From positions 1 to 37,838 of IMG/VR virus record IMGVR_UViG_3300032309_002729: a stretch of DNA of 37,838 bases. One strand, written 5' to 3'. The translations under genes and the position numbers were made by a program. This stretch comes from a virus. This document shows, one piece after another, positions 20,608 to 26,287 of the stretch (its first letter is position 1; every line of letters begins with the position of its first letter). Under the pieces are notes generated by a model, which did no database searches, was not told where the DNA came from, and saw only the letters and a list, made by a program, of their open reading frames with translations.

Positions 20608-20640
20608 AAGCCCCCCGTTTACGCGGGGGGTTTTTGTTTT
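20608..20640 (+). terminator. Strong Rho-independent terminator
   Basis: CCCCCCG (20611-20617) pairs with CGGGGGG (20624-20630), followed by TTTTTGTTTT. The spacer beyond (20641-20800) has no gene; it holds GAAAAAAAT words on both strands and repeated GCGCGG/AGCTGG/CCGG words. Confidence 0.85.
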
Positions 20641-20808
20641 GCCGGAACGCGGGCAGCGCGGAAAAAAATAATAAGCTGGATGGGTCCGTCTTCAGGAATT
20701 TTTCCAGCTCAAAATTTTTTTCCACCTGAGCCGCGCAGCGCCGGGAAGCTTGCTGCACGCTTTCCGGAAAAATTAAATTAAATTTTCTGAGCTAGTTTAG
20801 GTTTAGAC

Positions 20809-20837
20809 TTGACATACAAAAAGTAGTGTGCAATAAT
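20809..20837 (+). promoter_or_regulatory. Promoter of a short non-coding unit
   Basis: TTGACA (20809-20814), 17 bases ending TAGTGTGC, AATAAT (20832-20837). TAGTGTGCAATAATCATT recurs exactly in the promoter 108 bases downstream. Confidence 0.65.
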
Positions 20838-20843
20838 CATTAA

Positions 20844-20907
20844 AGCGGATTAGTCACCGTGTGAATCGCAAAGCCCCCGTGTTTACCCTCCACGGGGGTT
20901 TTGTTTT
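20844..20907 (+). ncRNA. Predicted small RNA of about 64 bases
   Basis: The promoter at 20809-20837 and the terminator CCCCCGTG/CACGGGGG (20874-20898, then TTTTGTTTT) enclose no ATG, GTG or TTG ORF of note. The 5' part GCGGATT...GAATCGC can form an additional bulged hairpin. A stand-alone promoter-terminator pair in a region where every other pair encloses a gene suggests a small RNA, or a unit that has lost its gene. Confidence 0.5.
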
Positions 20908-20916
20908 GTCATAAAC

Positions 20917-20945
20917 TTGACACGCGGAAAATAGTGTGCAATAAT
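20917..20945 (+). promoter_or_regulatory. Promoter, AGTGTG-type
   Basis: TTGACA (20917-20922), 17 bases ending TAGTGTGC, AATAAT (20940-20945). Confidence 0.65.
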
Positions 20946-20953
20946 CATTCATG

Positions 20954-20976
20954 TAAGTAAGAAGGGCTTACTTACA
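20954..20976 (+). promoter_or_regulatory. 5'-terminal mRNA hairpin, loop AAGGG
   Basis: GTAAGTAAG-AAGGG-CTTACTTAC is a perfect 9-bp stem starting at the predicted transcript 5' end, upstream of the real ribosome site AGAAGGGAA. Confidence 0.7.
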
Positions 20977-20992
20977 GAAGGGAAATAACACC

Positions 20993-21328
20993 GTGGGTAA
21001 TCGCTCATTTATTGTTATTGAAAGTAAGAACTATGTATCGCCTATCGCTCTTTATGGGCATTGGTCAGGTACAGACAATGTTCGCGCCGTAGAAAATGTA
21101 TTAGCCCGAACAGATAGAGTAGGCGACCCGTCATACCTGACAGCGCAACTCTTTCACGAATTCTCCACACTAGGTGGTTATGATGGAAACTTATCTTTCG
21201 GCATTGATGCCTATGGCTACGATGCAGGTAGTTGGGAAGATAACGACCCAATTTACATTGATGCGGATACAGGTAAAACATCTGGCGAACCATTTCGTAT
21301 TTGCAAGGTTGCCAATTCCTACGCATAA
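20993..21328 (+). CDS. Conserved hypothetical protein, 111 aa
   Basis: GTG start with AGAAGGGAAA upstream. MGNRSFIVIESKNYVSPIAL, YGHWSGTDNVRAVENVLART and RVGDPSYLTAQLFHEFSTLG are highly patterned and resemble an actinophage/prophage family I have seen without an assigned function. The C-terminal DNDPIYIDADTGK is a typical strand-turn. Single-gene unit with a leader hairpin. Confidence 0.65.
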   Translation: MGNRSFIVIESKNYVSPIALYGHWSGTDNVRAVENVLARTDRVGDPSYLTAQLFHEFSTLGGYDGNLSFGIDAYGYDAGSWEDNDPIYIDADTGKTSGEPFRICKVANSYA

Positions 21329-21340
21329 CTAATTAAAGAT

Positions 21341-21374
21341 AAAGCCCCTGCAACACGCAGGGGTTTTATTTTGC
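21341..21374 (+). terminator. Rho-independent terminator
   Basis: CCCCTGC (21345-21351) pairs with GCAGGGG (21357-21363), followed by TTTTATTTT. Confidence 0.85.
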
Positions 21375-21382
21375 CCTAAGAC

Positions 21383-21411
21383 TTGACATACTTTAGTTAG
21401 TGTGGGACAAT
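21383..21411 (+). promoter_or_regulatory. Promoter, AGTGTG-type
   Basis: TTGACA (21383-21388), 17 bases ending TTAGTGTGG, GACAAT (21406-21411). AGTGTGGGACAATTTA recurs in the promoter at 22762. Confidence 0.65.
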
Positions 21412-21440
21412 TTAGGTATCACATAGGGAGAGGTGAGAAA

Positions 21441-21542
21441 ATGAACACAGCAACTAAATGCGTAGAATGCAACAGAGTGTTTGACTTAATGAACACAGAC
21501 GATGCAAGCGAATGGTACTACGGTCACGATTGCGAAGCCTAG
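21441..21542 (+). CDS. Cys-containing microprotein, 33 aa
   Basis: MNTATKCVECNRVFDLMNTD then DASEWYYGHDCEA. CVEC and HDC could bind one zinc ion. GGGAGAGGTGAG precedes the ATG; own promoter and terminator support expression. Confidence 0.6.
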   Translation: MNTATKCVECNRVFDLMNTDDASEWYYGHDCEA

Positions 21543-21555
21543 TCTTCAACAAGAT

Positions 21556-21584
21556 GCCCCCGCCTAGCGCGGGGGTTTTCTTTT
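21556..21584 (+). terminator. Rho-independent terminator
   Basis: CCCCCGC (21557-21563) pairs with GCGGGGG (21569-21575), followed by TTTTCTTTT. The 130-base spacer after it holds a GAAAAAAAT word and no gene. Confidence 0.85.
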
Positions 21585-21715
21585 GCGTGGGAACAGCTCG
21601 TGAAGACAGCTCGCCAGCTTGCGGAAAAAAATTCTGTGCTGCTTTTCCAGGCCGAAATTTTCCAGATCCGCGGCTGGTCTTCCGGAAAATTTAATTGCTA
21701 AAAGTTCCCGATGAC

Positions 21716-21744
21716 TTGACATGAGGCAAGTTATGTGGTTAAAT
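21716..21744 (+). promoter_or_regulatory. Promoter of the 95-aa gene
   Basis: TTGACA (21716-21721), 17 bases ending TATGTGG, TTAAAT (21739-21744). Confidence 0.65.
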
Positions 21745-21749
21745 AGTTT

Positions 21750-21767
21750 TATCGCTAAGGGGCGATA
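21750..21767 (+). promoter_or_regulatory. 5'-terminal mRNA hairpin, loop TAAGGG
   Basis: TATCGC-TAAGGG-GCGATA, 6 bp, at the predicted transcript start. The same loop TAAGGG recurs at 22799-22814 and 28138-28153 with different stems. Confidence 0.7.
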
Positions 21768-21786
21768 ATCACAAAGGAGAAATACC

Positions 21787-22074
21787 GTGAACGAGTATCT
21801 AAAAGAATACTTGGCAGATCCAAGTGAGGATTGGTTTTTAATCAACTCTCGCGATGAAGAAGAGATCGATTTGCGCGAAGATGTCAAGGCTGAGTACAGC
21901 GAGCCTTGGGGTATGTGGCTAGTTAGTTACGTCGATGAAGATGGCGACGATGGTTCGGTTCTACTGCGCGACGCTAAGTCCGCGGAAGAGGCGCTACTAA
22001 TTGGCGCGAGCCTAGTTAAGGAACACGGATTCATCCCAGATGAAATGTTCTACCCAGCCGGGGAGGAGATGTAA
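21787..22074 (+). CDS. Hypothetical highly acidic protein, 95 aa
   Basis: GTG start with AAAGGAG upstream. MNEYLKEYLADPSEDWFLIN is followed by many Asp and Glu residues (SRDEEEIDLREDVKAEYSEP, YVDEDGDDGSVLLRDAKSAE). Strong negative charge suggests a possible DNA-mimic or a protein-binding role, but this is speculation. The next gene starts immediately after its stop. Confidence 0.55.
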   Translation: MNEYLKEYLADPSEDWFLINSRDEEEIDLREDVKAEYSEPWGMWLVSYVDEDGDDGSVLLRDAKSAEEALLIGASLVKEHGFIPDEMFYPAGEEM

Positions 22075-22215
22075 ATGCTAAAGTTCCAAGAATCTCACCA
22101 ATGCCCGTTGTGCGGCGAATTAGTTAAAGAGGGTTACAACACTCCGGCTAATCAGGGAATAGTTTTAGAAGACTGGTCTTGCAAAAGTTGCCACGAAGAG
22201 TTGGTAAAACTATAA
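22075..22215 (+). CDS. Zinc-ribbon microprotein, 46 aa
   Basis: MLKFQESHQCPLCGELVKEG and DWSCKSCHEELVKL contain CPLC and CKSC separated by about 30 residues, a simple zinc ribbon. GGAGGAG at the end of the preceding gene serves as ribosome site. Function unknown. Confidence 0.7.
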   Translation: MLKFQESHQCPLCGELVKEGYNTPANQGIVLEDWSCKSCHEELVKL

Positions 22216-22225
22216 ATCTTTAAGA

Positions 22226-22261
22226 GAAAGCCCCCGCAGAAATGTGGGGGTTTTCTTTTTG
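22226..22261 (+). terminator. Strong Rho-independent terminator
   Basis: GAAAGCCCCCGCA pairs with TGTGGGGGTTTTC through a GAAA loop, followed by TTTTT. The spacer to 22400 carries GAAAAAAAT at 22325 and GCTGCTGCAGC-like words. Confidence 0.85.
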
Positions 22262-22400
22262 CGCGGGAGGTCCTCCGGGAAAGCAGCGCGGGAAAAGATA
22301 ATTTGCTGCTGCAGCCTCAGATTGGAAAAAAATTTTAGCCGCTTTGCCGCTGAAGGTAAGCTGCCTGGAAGCTAGGAAGCTGAAATTATGTTTTCCCTTC

Positions 22401-22416
22401 ATAACGAATTCGTTAT
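22401..22416. promoter_or_regulatory. Perfect 16-bp palindrome, candidate operator
   Basis: ATAACGAATTCGTTAT lies 22 bases upstream of the -35 box of the next promoter. It is not followed by a T-run. Confidence 0.5.
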
Positions 22417-22437
22417 AAAACTTTTTGCGGAATGAAC

Positions 22438-22466
22438 TTGACAATGTCAGGGGTGTAGTTTATTAT
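22438..22466 (+). promoter_or_regulatory. Promoter with palindromic -35 operator
   Basis: TTGACA (22438-22443), 17 bases, TATTAT (22461-22466). TGACAATGTCA occupies 22439-22449, identical to the one at 11216. Confidence 0.75.
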
Positions 22467-22473
22467 TGAGGTA

Positions 22474-22492
22474 TCAAGTCAAAGGGGCTTGA
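22474..22492 (+). promoter_or_regulatory. 5'-terminal mRNA hairpin, loop AAAGG
   Basis: TCAAGTC-AAAGG-GGCTTGA, 7 bp with one G-U pair, at the predicted transcript start. Confidence 0.65.
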
Positions 22493-22514
22493 AACAACTG
22501 AAGGAGTTGATCGC

Positions 22515-22718
22515 GTGAGGTATAAGCCTCTTAACGATTTAACAATTAAAGTGGTCATGTTTCTATGGTCAATTAAAGTTCCAGTAGGTCACTTTGTAAT
22601 CTGCGATACCTGCGACGCGGATGACATTGTCTTAACAAAAGAGAATGCTCGTAAGTTCCACGCCTTGCACGGTGGAATGCACCGCCACCCAAGTCGGAGA
22701 TTCAACTTAGTCGCCTAA
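22515..22718 (+). CDS. Hypothetical protein, 67 aa
   Basis: GTG start with GAAGGAG upstream. A hydrophobic stretch (LTIKVVMFLWSIKVPVGHFV) is followed by ICDTCDADDIVLTKENARKF and a His-rich HALHGGMHRHPSRR. The CxxC plus histidines could bind metal. No family recognised. Confidence 0.55.
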   Translation: MRYKPLNDLTIKVVMFLWSIKVPVGHFVICDTCDADDIVLTKENARKFHALHGGMHRHPSRRFNLVA

Positions 22719-22726
22719 GGCATAAG

Positions 22727-22759
22727 GAAAAGCCCTCACCGAAAGGTGGGGGTTTTTCT
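22727..22759 (+). terminator. Rho-independent terminator
   Basis: AAAAGCCCTCACC-GAAA-GGTGGGGGTTTTT; the end of its T-run leads directly into the next -35 box. Confidence 0.85.
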
Positions 22760-22761
22760 AT

Positions 22762-22790
22762 TTGACAAATAATAAAAAGTGTGGGACAAT
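22762..22790 (+). promoter_or_regulatory. Promoter, AGTGTG-type
   Basis: TTGACA (22762-22767), 17 bases ending AAGTGTGG, GACAAT (22785-22790). Confidence 0.7.
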
Positions 22791-22798
22791 TTATTTAT

Positions 22799-22814
22799 GG
22801 AGTTAAGGGACTCC
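22799..22814 (+). promoter_or_regulatory. 5'-terminal mRNA hairpin, loop TAAGGG
   Basis: GGAGT-TAAGGG-ACTCC, 5 bp, starting about two bases after the predicted transcription start. Confidence 0.65.
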
Positions 22815-22830
22815 GCAAAAGGAGAAAAAA

Positions 22831-23037
22831 GTGGAAACAAAGCAAATCTGGTGGGATGGTAATCACACCACTTGTATCGAACACATGGGCTTCACGCTTA
22901 AGTCTGAAATTGAGGCACACCCACGAAAGCGCACACACATCACTTGCTTCGGTGAGGCTTACCTAATGGATGAGTCTGAAGTAAAAGCGATCCAAGAAAT
23001 TATGGAAAGCGAAACAATTTGTGAGGGGTGCGAATGA
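22831..23037 (+). CDS. Hypothetical protein with C-terminal CxxC, 68 aa
   Basis: GTG start with AAAGGAG upstream. METKQIWWDGNHTTCIEHMG and RKRTHITCFGEAYLMDESEV contain scattered Cys/His, ending ICEGCE. A zinc site is possible. It overlaps the next gene by four bases (ATGA). Confidence 0.6.
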   Translation: METKQIWWDGNHTTCIEHMGFTLKSEIEAHPRKRTHITCFGEAYLMDESEVKAIQEIMESETICEGCE

Positions 23038-23213
23038 AAACAAGATTAGGATCTGGCGCAAGTTGCGCAAGATGCGGTCAAAAGAGTCCACGAAAGTTTG
23101 TGTGGAATAATTGGTATATCTGGGCTTGTGACATAGAGTGTGCTAACAAAGCGCGTTACACATACCTAGCCAAAATTTCCCCAGATCCAAGGTGGGAGAG
23201 GTTGGCTAAGTAA
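23034..23213 (+). CDS. Zinc-knuckle protein, 59 aa
   Basis: MKTRLGSGASCARCGQKSPR and NWYIWACDIECANKARYTYL carry CARC and CDIEC, a treble-clef-like spacing. GAGGGGTG upstream and an ATGA overlap set the start. The stop overlaps the next start (TAATG). Confidence 0.65.
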   Translation: MKTRLGSGASCARCGQKSPRKFVWNNWYIWACDIECANKARYTYLAKISPDPRWERLAK

Positions 23214-23314
23214 TGAATTACATTTATCTAAGTTGTTGGCGTTGCGGTCAAGCCATGAAAGTGCAGGAAAAAAACTACATACATGGTTTGTGTTGCGGTA
23301 AGTGCAAGAAATAA
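23213..23314 (+). CDS. Cys-rich microprotein, 33 aa
   Basis: MNYIYLSCWRCGQAMKVQEK then NYIHGLCCGKCKK: CWRC and CCGKC form a minimal zinc ribbon. Coupled to the previous gene by TAATG. It is the last of three consecutive Cys-rich genes in one transcript. Confidence 0.6.
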   Translation: MNYIYLSCWRCGQAMKVQEKNYIHGLCCGKCKK

Positions 23315-23422
23315 CTTAGCCCGAAGTTGTGCTAAAGTTGGAAAGTTCCGTAGAGCGGGTCTTTCTCCCTTCGCCCCAGCTCCGGAATAAAGGATAGGGA
23401 TTAACCCCTTTAACCTATCCCT

Positions 23423-23465
23423 AGGCGCATCACCTTACTCCCTTTTGGTGGTGCGCTTAGTTTTT
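23423..23465 (+). terminator. Rho-independent terminator preceded by a second hairpin
   Basis: GCGCATCACC (23425-23434) pairs with GGTGGTGCGC (23447-23456) with one wobble, followed by TTAGTTTTT. Just upstream GGATAGG/CCTATCC (23392-23420) forms another stem. Confidence 0.75.
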
Positions 23466-23478
23466 GCCTAGCGCGGGT

Positions 23479-23507
23479 TTGACAAGCGCGGTAGGAGGTG
23501 TTAGATT
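23479..23507 (+). promoter_or_regulatory. Promoter of the HTH-protein unit
   Basis: TTGACA (23479-23484), 17 bases, TAGATT (23502-23507). Confidence 0.6.
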
Positions 23508-23553
23508 AGAAAAGTAAGTAAATGACAAACTACAAAAAGAAGGGACATTAAAA

Positions 23554-24138
23554 GTGTCACGTATCGAAGGAAAGAAAAAAATAGCTGTAGGGCAGCGAAC
23601 TATCAAGCAGCAACATCAACAGCTTCCGGCTTCAGCCTTAGCAACTATCGAGGAACTGAAAGCAAGAAACAGCAGTCCGGATAGAGATGAATACATCAAG
23701 ATGTTGCGAGAAGCTGGGTGGACGTTGCAAAGCATTGCTAGTGCGCATGGTATGACTCGTGAGCGCGTGCGACAGATTGCGGCAGAGCCTCGCATGTACT
23801 TTGAAGATGTCAAGTCTTTGGAAGTACCAGTAGCTCCGAACCGAACTGTCGATGTCTTTGAGTCTGTCGAAGTCGAACTAGATCCTGCGGTAGCAGCAAG
23901 GCTTATCGAACTCTCTCCACTGGCTCGTCAGTACTGGAAAAATAATGACGAGGCACTTGAGTTTGTTGCTTTGTTACATCAAGAGATTGAGCGTGGAGTT
24001 AGTGGCATTCGCCTAGGTAAATTGCTGGGTATTAACCACTCGTCAATTTATGCTCGCTTAGCGAGATACGGTTATCGCCAAACTAAATCAACATCAAAGC
24101 ACATGCAACTAAATAAAAGATTAGTTGCGGCTAAGTAA
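23554..24138 (+). CDS. HTH protein with a sigma-region-4-like motif
   Basis: A 194-residue protein, GTG start with AGAAGGGA upstream. Residues 50-77 (LREAGWTLQSIASAHGMTRE, then RVRQIAAE) match the helix-turn-helix of sigma factor region 4 (GxTLxEIAxxxGVTRERVRQI). A second HTH-like segment near the C-terminus reads GIRLGKLLGINHSSIYARLA. The region between is unrecognised and there is no sigma region 2. It could be a phage transcription regulator of the repeated small-gene promoters, an inference from its location among them. Confidence 0.75.
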   Translation: MSRIEGKKKIAVGQRTIKQQHQQLPASALATIEELKARNSSPDRDEYIKMLREAGWTLQSIASAHGMTRERVRQIAAEPRMYFEDVKSLEVPVAPNRTVDVFESVEVELDPAVAARLIELSPLARQYWKNNDEALEFVALLHQEIERGVSGIRLGKLLGINHSSIYARLARYGYRQTKSTSKHMQLNKRLVAAK

Positions 24139-24285
24139 GTGATCCAGAAAAAAATGATGAAGCTGACTGGGAGATACTCTGAAGCTGAAATCAGTCTGCT
24201 GCGGTTTCTAGTTGGCTATTATCTTTTGTGGTCAGCTGGATTCGCAGCGCAAATAAAATACAAAATGACGAAGGAGTCAAAGTGA
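24139..24285 (+). CDS. Small membrane protein, 48 aa
   Basis: A GTG directly after the HTH gene's stop opens a frame MIQKKMMKLTGRYSEAEISL, then LRFLVGYYLLWSAGFAAQIK, one probable membrane span, ending with a four-base GTGA overlap with the next gene. The exact fit between two genes supports it; a ribosome site is weak, so coupling is likely. Confidence 0.5.
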   Translation: MIQKKMMKLTGRYSEAEISLLRFLVGYYLLWSAGFAAQIKYKMTKESK

Positions 24286-24581
24286 AAAGCGAATACAGAG
24301 TCGCCGTAATGGTGACAACACAAGTAGTTATGGACATCGAAGCAGATAATGACTTGGAAAGCATTAGAAAAGAAGCTATCCGTAGTTATTTAAGTGGGGG
24401 AGGTAATCAAGAAGTTGGACTTGCTATCCCGCAGAGCGTTGTCCTATACCCAATGTTTTATGAAGGGCAAAAGCCCCCTAAGGGAAGTTCTCTCAATGGT
24501 CCGACTGAGATGGAGATTGAGGCGGGAGATTATGATCCAATGTACGCATTGCCAGACTCATTAAGGTCACTACTCACCTAA
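24282..24581 (+). CDS. Hypothetical protein, 99 aa
   Basis: GTG at 24282 with GAAGGAG five bases upstream is preferred to a longer in-frame ORF from 24228. The N-terminal half (MKSEYRVAVMVTTQVVMDIE and a helix) resembles a small ferredoxin-like fold; the second half is Pro/Gly-rich. No family recognised. Confidence 0.55.
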   Translation: MKSEYRVAVMVTTQVVMDIEADNDLESIRKEAIRSYLSGGGNQEVGLAIPQSVVLYPMFYEGQKPPKGSSLNGPTEMEIEAGDYDPMYALPDSLRSLLT

Positions 24582-24595
24582 GCAAAAAATATAAA

Positions 24596-24630
24596 GAGCC
24601 CCTCGCTCCGGCGAGGGGTTTCTTTATTTG
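24596..24630 (+). terminator. Rho-independent terminator
   Basis: GCCCCTCGC-TCCG-GCGAGGGG followed by TTTCTTTATTT. Confidence 0.85.
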
Positions 24631-24673
24631 CGGTAAAAAATAGCCCTTGTAGAACTGCGGTAATCTCGCTACT

Positions 24674-24949
24674 ATGAACAAATTAGAAATTGTCCAGAGC
24701 GCGTACCACACTAACCGGGATGGCGAATCCTTTGTAGTTGCCATCGTTGATGACGCGGAGAACGATGACACTAAGCTGGTAATTATGTTTGAAGACGATG
24801 GATACACTGCGGTTTTATCTTTGGATCAGCTTATCGACGAGGAAGACATCTCAGAAAAAACTAATAACTGGGATCCAATTAAATACGAAGAGCGCCTTCG
24901 TACCCCACTTTGGGATGAGGAAGACGACTCGTACGAGTTTGAGTACTAA
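24674..24949 (+). CDS. Hypothetical highly acidic protein, 91 aa
   Basis: MNKLEIVQSAYHTNRDGESF leads into strands rich in Asp and Glu (VVAIVDDAENDDTKLVIMFE), ending DEEDDSYEFEY. There is no ribosome site and no clear promoter directly upstream, so expression is unclear. The next gene follows after three bases. Confidence 0.5.
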   Translation: MNKLEIVQSAYHTNRDGESFVVAIVDDAENDDTKLVIMFEDDGYTAVLSLDQLIDEEDISEKTNNWDPIKYEERLRTPLWDEEDDSYEFEY

Positions 24950-24952
24950 AAG

Positions 24953-25519
24953 ATGACAACTATTGCTGCGATTCAAGGTGATGGCTGGTCAGTTATTGGC
25001 TACGACTCTCGCCTATCCCGCGGTGATTCCGGCGGTCGCATCTACACTCTGCCGAAAAGCAATGGAAAAGTTGTAAAAAGGGATCGATACTTAATTGGTG
25101 CGGCTGGTGATTTAAGAGCAATTAATTTAGTTTCCGATGTCATCAAGCTGCCAGATCCTGGAGAGCTGACTGGCAGCAAACTTGATAAATTTTTTTCCGC
25201 TTCAGTGGTTCCAACTATCCGGAGCTGCTTCGAGGCTGCGGGATACGGAAAAGATGGAGCTCAGGAATCTCAACTTATAGTTTCCATCGCGGGTCAGCTA
25301 TTTGAACTGGGTGAAGGCTACGAGTGGAGCAAAGATACGAGTGGGCTCTACGGAATTGGTAGTGGTGGAGATTACGCAATAGGGTCACTGCATTCAATTG
25401 TTGAAAAGAATTGCTCGCTTGAAGATGCGAAGGAACATATTAAGACTGCGCTCGCGGTAGCTATTAGTTTGGATCCATCTTCAGGCGGACCTATCAACAT
25501 AGTCATTCAAGAAAGTTAG
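24953..25519 (+). CDS. Proteasome beta/HslV-like Ntn-hydrolase
   Basis: The 188-residue protein begins MTTIAAIQGDGWSVIGYDSR, matching the proteasome/HslV start with a threonine at position 2 that could become the N-terminal nucleophile after methionine removal. RDRYLIGAAGDLRAINLVSD and GLYGIGSGGDYAIGSLHSIV fit the G-x-x-G-D and G-x-G-S/G-G-x-x-A patterns of the fold, and ALAVAISLDPSSGGPINIVI the C-terminal strand. Such proteins are threonine proteases. No HslU-like unfoldase is beside it, although a MoxR-type ATPase lies 12 kb upstream. Confidence 0.8.
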   Translation: MTTIAAIQGDGWSVIGYDSRLSRGDSGGRIYTLPKSNGKVVKRDRYLIGAAGDLRAINLVSDVIKLPDPGELTGSKLDKFFSASVVPTIRSCFEAAGYGKDGAQESQLIVSIAGQLFELGEGYEWSKDTSGLYGIGSGGDYAIGSLHSIVEKNCSLEDAKEHIKTALAVAISLDPSSGGPINIVIQES

Positions 25520-25534
25520 GGTCAGGGAAAAGAT

Positions 25535-25566
25535 AAACCCCCCACACCATGCGGTGCAGGGGGTTC
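25535..25566. terminator. Bidirectional terminator between convergent genes
   Basis: AACCCCC...CACC-ATGC-GGTG...GGGGGTT. It separates the Ntn-hydrolase gene from the leftward gene at 25579-25809. Confidence 0.75.
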
Positions 25567-25578
25567 GTGTCTTTAGGG

Positions 25579-25809
25579 TTAGGCGATACCTGATTCGCAG
25601 ACTACGCAAGTCCAGTCTTCAGGAATTTCATCGCTACCGAAAATCGGTGCTGGTTCATTCTCACGAGTGTCAATTGAACTCTCGCCAGTAATGACTGGGT
25701 TCGTGTAGTACACGCACTCTGCGCAGTACACGTTACCTTCATAGGTAAACCCAAGTACGTGCCACGCCTTGGATGCGTATGTGTTTGGTGCTAGTGGAGT
25801 CATGTCCAC
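25579..25809 (-). CDS. Zinc-ribbon-like protein, 76 aa
   Basis: GTG start at 25809 with AAAGGGG upstream. CAEC (residues 29-32) and CVVC (68-71) are separated by an acidic linker; YASKAWHVLGFTYEGNVYCA precedes the first knuckle. One of the few leftward genes in the 10-30 kb region, with its own promoter and leader hairpin. Confidence 0.65.
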   Translation of the reverse strand: MDMTPLAPNTYASKAWHVLGFTYEGNVYCAECVYYTNPVITGESSIDTRENEPAPIFGSDEIPEDWTCVVCESGIA

Positions 25810-25826
25810 GGTAGTCCCCTTTCATT

Positions 25827-25843
25827 AGTTGCTCCCTGCAACT
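25827..25843 (-). promoter_or_regulatory. 5'-terminal mRNA hairpin, loop AGGGA (leftward transcript)
   Basis: On the - strand AGTTGC-AGGGA-GCAACT, a perfect 6-bp stem starting at the predicted transcript end. The loop is identical to that at 17100-17104. Confidence 0.65.
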
Positions 25844-25853
25844 TGATAACTCG

Positions 25854-25882
25854 ATGTTAGCACAATAACCTGACATAGGCAA
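25854..25882 (-). promoter_or_regulatory. Leftward promoter of the zinc-ribbon gene
   Basis: On the - strand TTGCCT, 17 bases (starting ATGTCAGG and ending TTGTGC), TAACAT. Confidence 0.5.
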
Positions 25883-25894
25883 ATTCATTTACAG

Positions 25895-25923
25895 TTGACA
25901 AAGTTTTAATTTTAGTTTACTAT
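25895..25923 (+). promoter_or_regulatory. Rightward promoter, divergent from the previous one
   Basis: TTGACA (25895-25900), 17 AT-rich bases, TACTAT (25918-25923). Confidence 0.7.
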
Positions 25924-25963
25924 CGTTATAGACACACAAACAAAGGGAAGGGAGGTCGCCGCC

Positions 25964-26146
25964 GTGAAGTACATCTTTACAGAAACTAAGACATACGAAA
26001 TTGATTCGGATGCAGTCAAAGTAAGTAACCCGCATGAAGCGCAAGTTATGTTTAATCTTGGCTGGGCAGTTGAGTTGGATCGCTCGTGGAAGCTTTCAGA
26101 AATAAAAGCAAGTGAGTCTGAAGCACACCTACTTGGCTGGAGATAG
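25964..26146 (+). CDS. Hypothetical protein, 60 aa
   Basis: GTG start with a strong GGGAGGT upstream. MKYIFTETKTYEIDSDAVKV looks strand-rich, followed by NPHEAQVMFNLGWAVELDRS. No family recognised. Single-gene unit. Confidence 0.55.
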   Translation: MKYIFTETKTYEIDSDAVKVSNPHEAQVMFNLGWAVELDRSWKLSEIKASESEAHLLGWR

Positions 26147-26156
26147 CCAATAAAAG

Positions 26157-26191
26157 TTAGCCCCCCGTGTTGAGCGGGGGGTTTTCTTTTT
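26157..26191 (+). terminator. Strong Rho-independent terminator
   Basis: GCCCCCCG-TGTTGAG-CGGGGGG followed by TTTTCTTTTT; the GGAAAAAAATAATAAGCTGC word lies 28 bases further on. Confidence 0.85.
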
Positions 26192-26287
26192 GGCTGGTTA
26201 GCTTGCGGCTAGCGGCTGGAAAAAAATAATAAGCTGCTTTCGGCGCGGCGCATTGCTTTACCCGGACGCGGCTGATAGGCTGCTCTC

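Noticed and set aside
11216-22449. Reading the TGACA...TGTCA palindromes as mycobacteriophage-type stoperators
   Set aside because: They share TGTCA but are symmetric and tied to -35 boxes, and no immunity repressor or integrase is recognised in the window; I therefore report them only as candidate operators.
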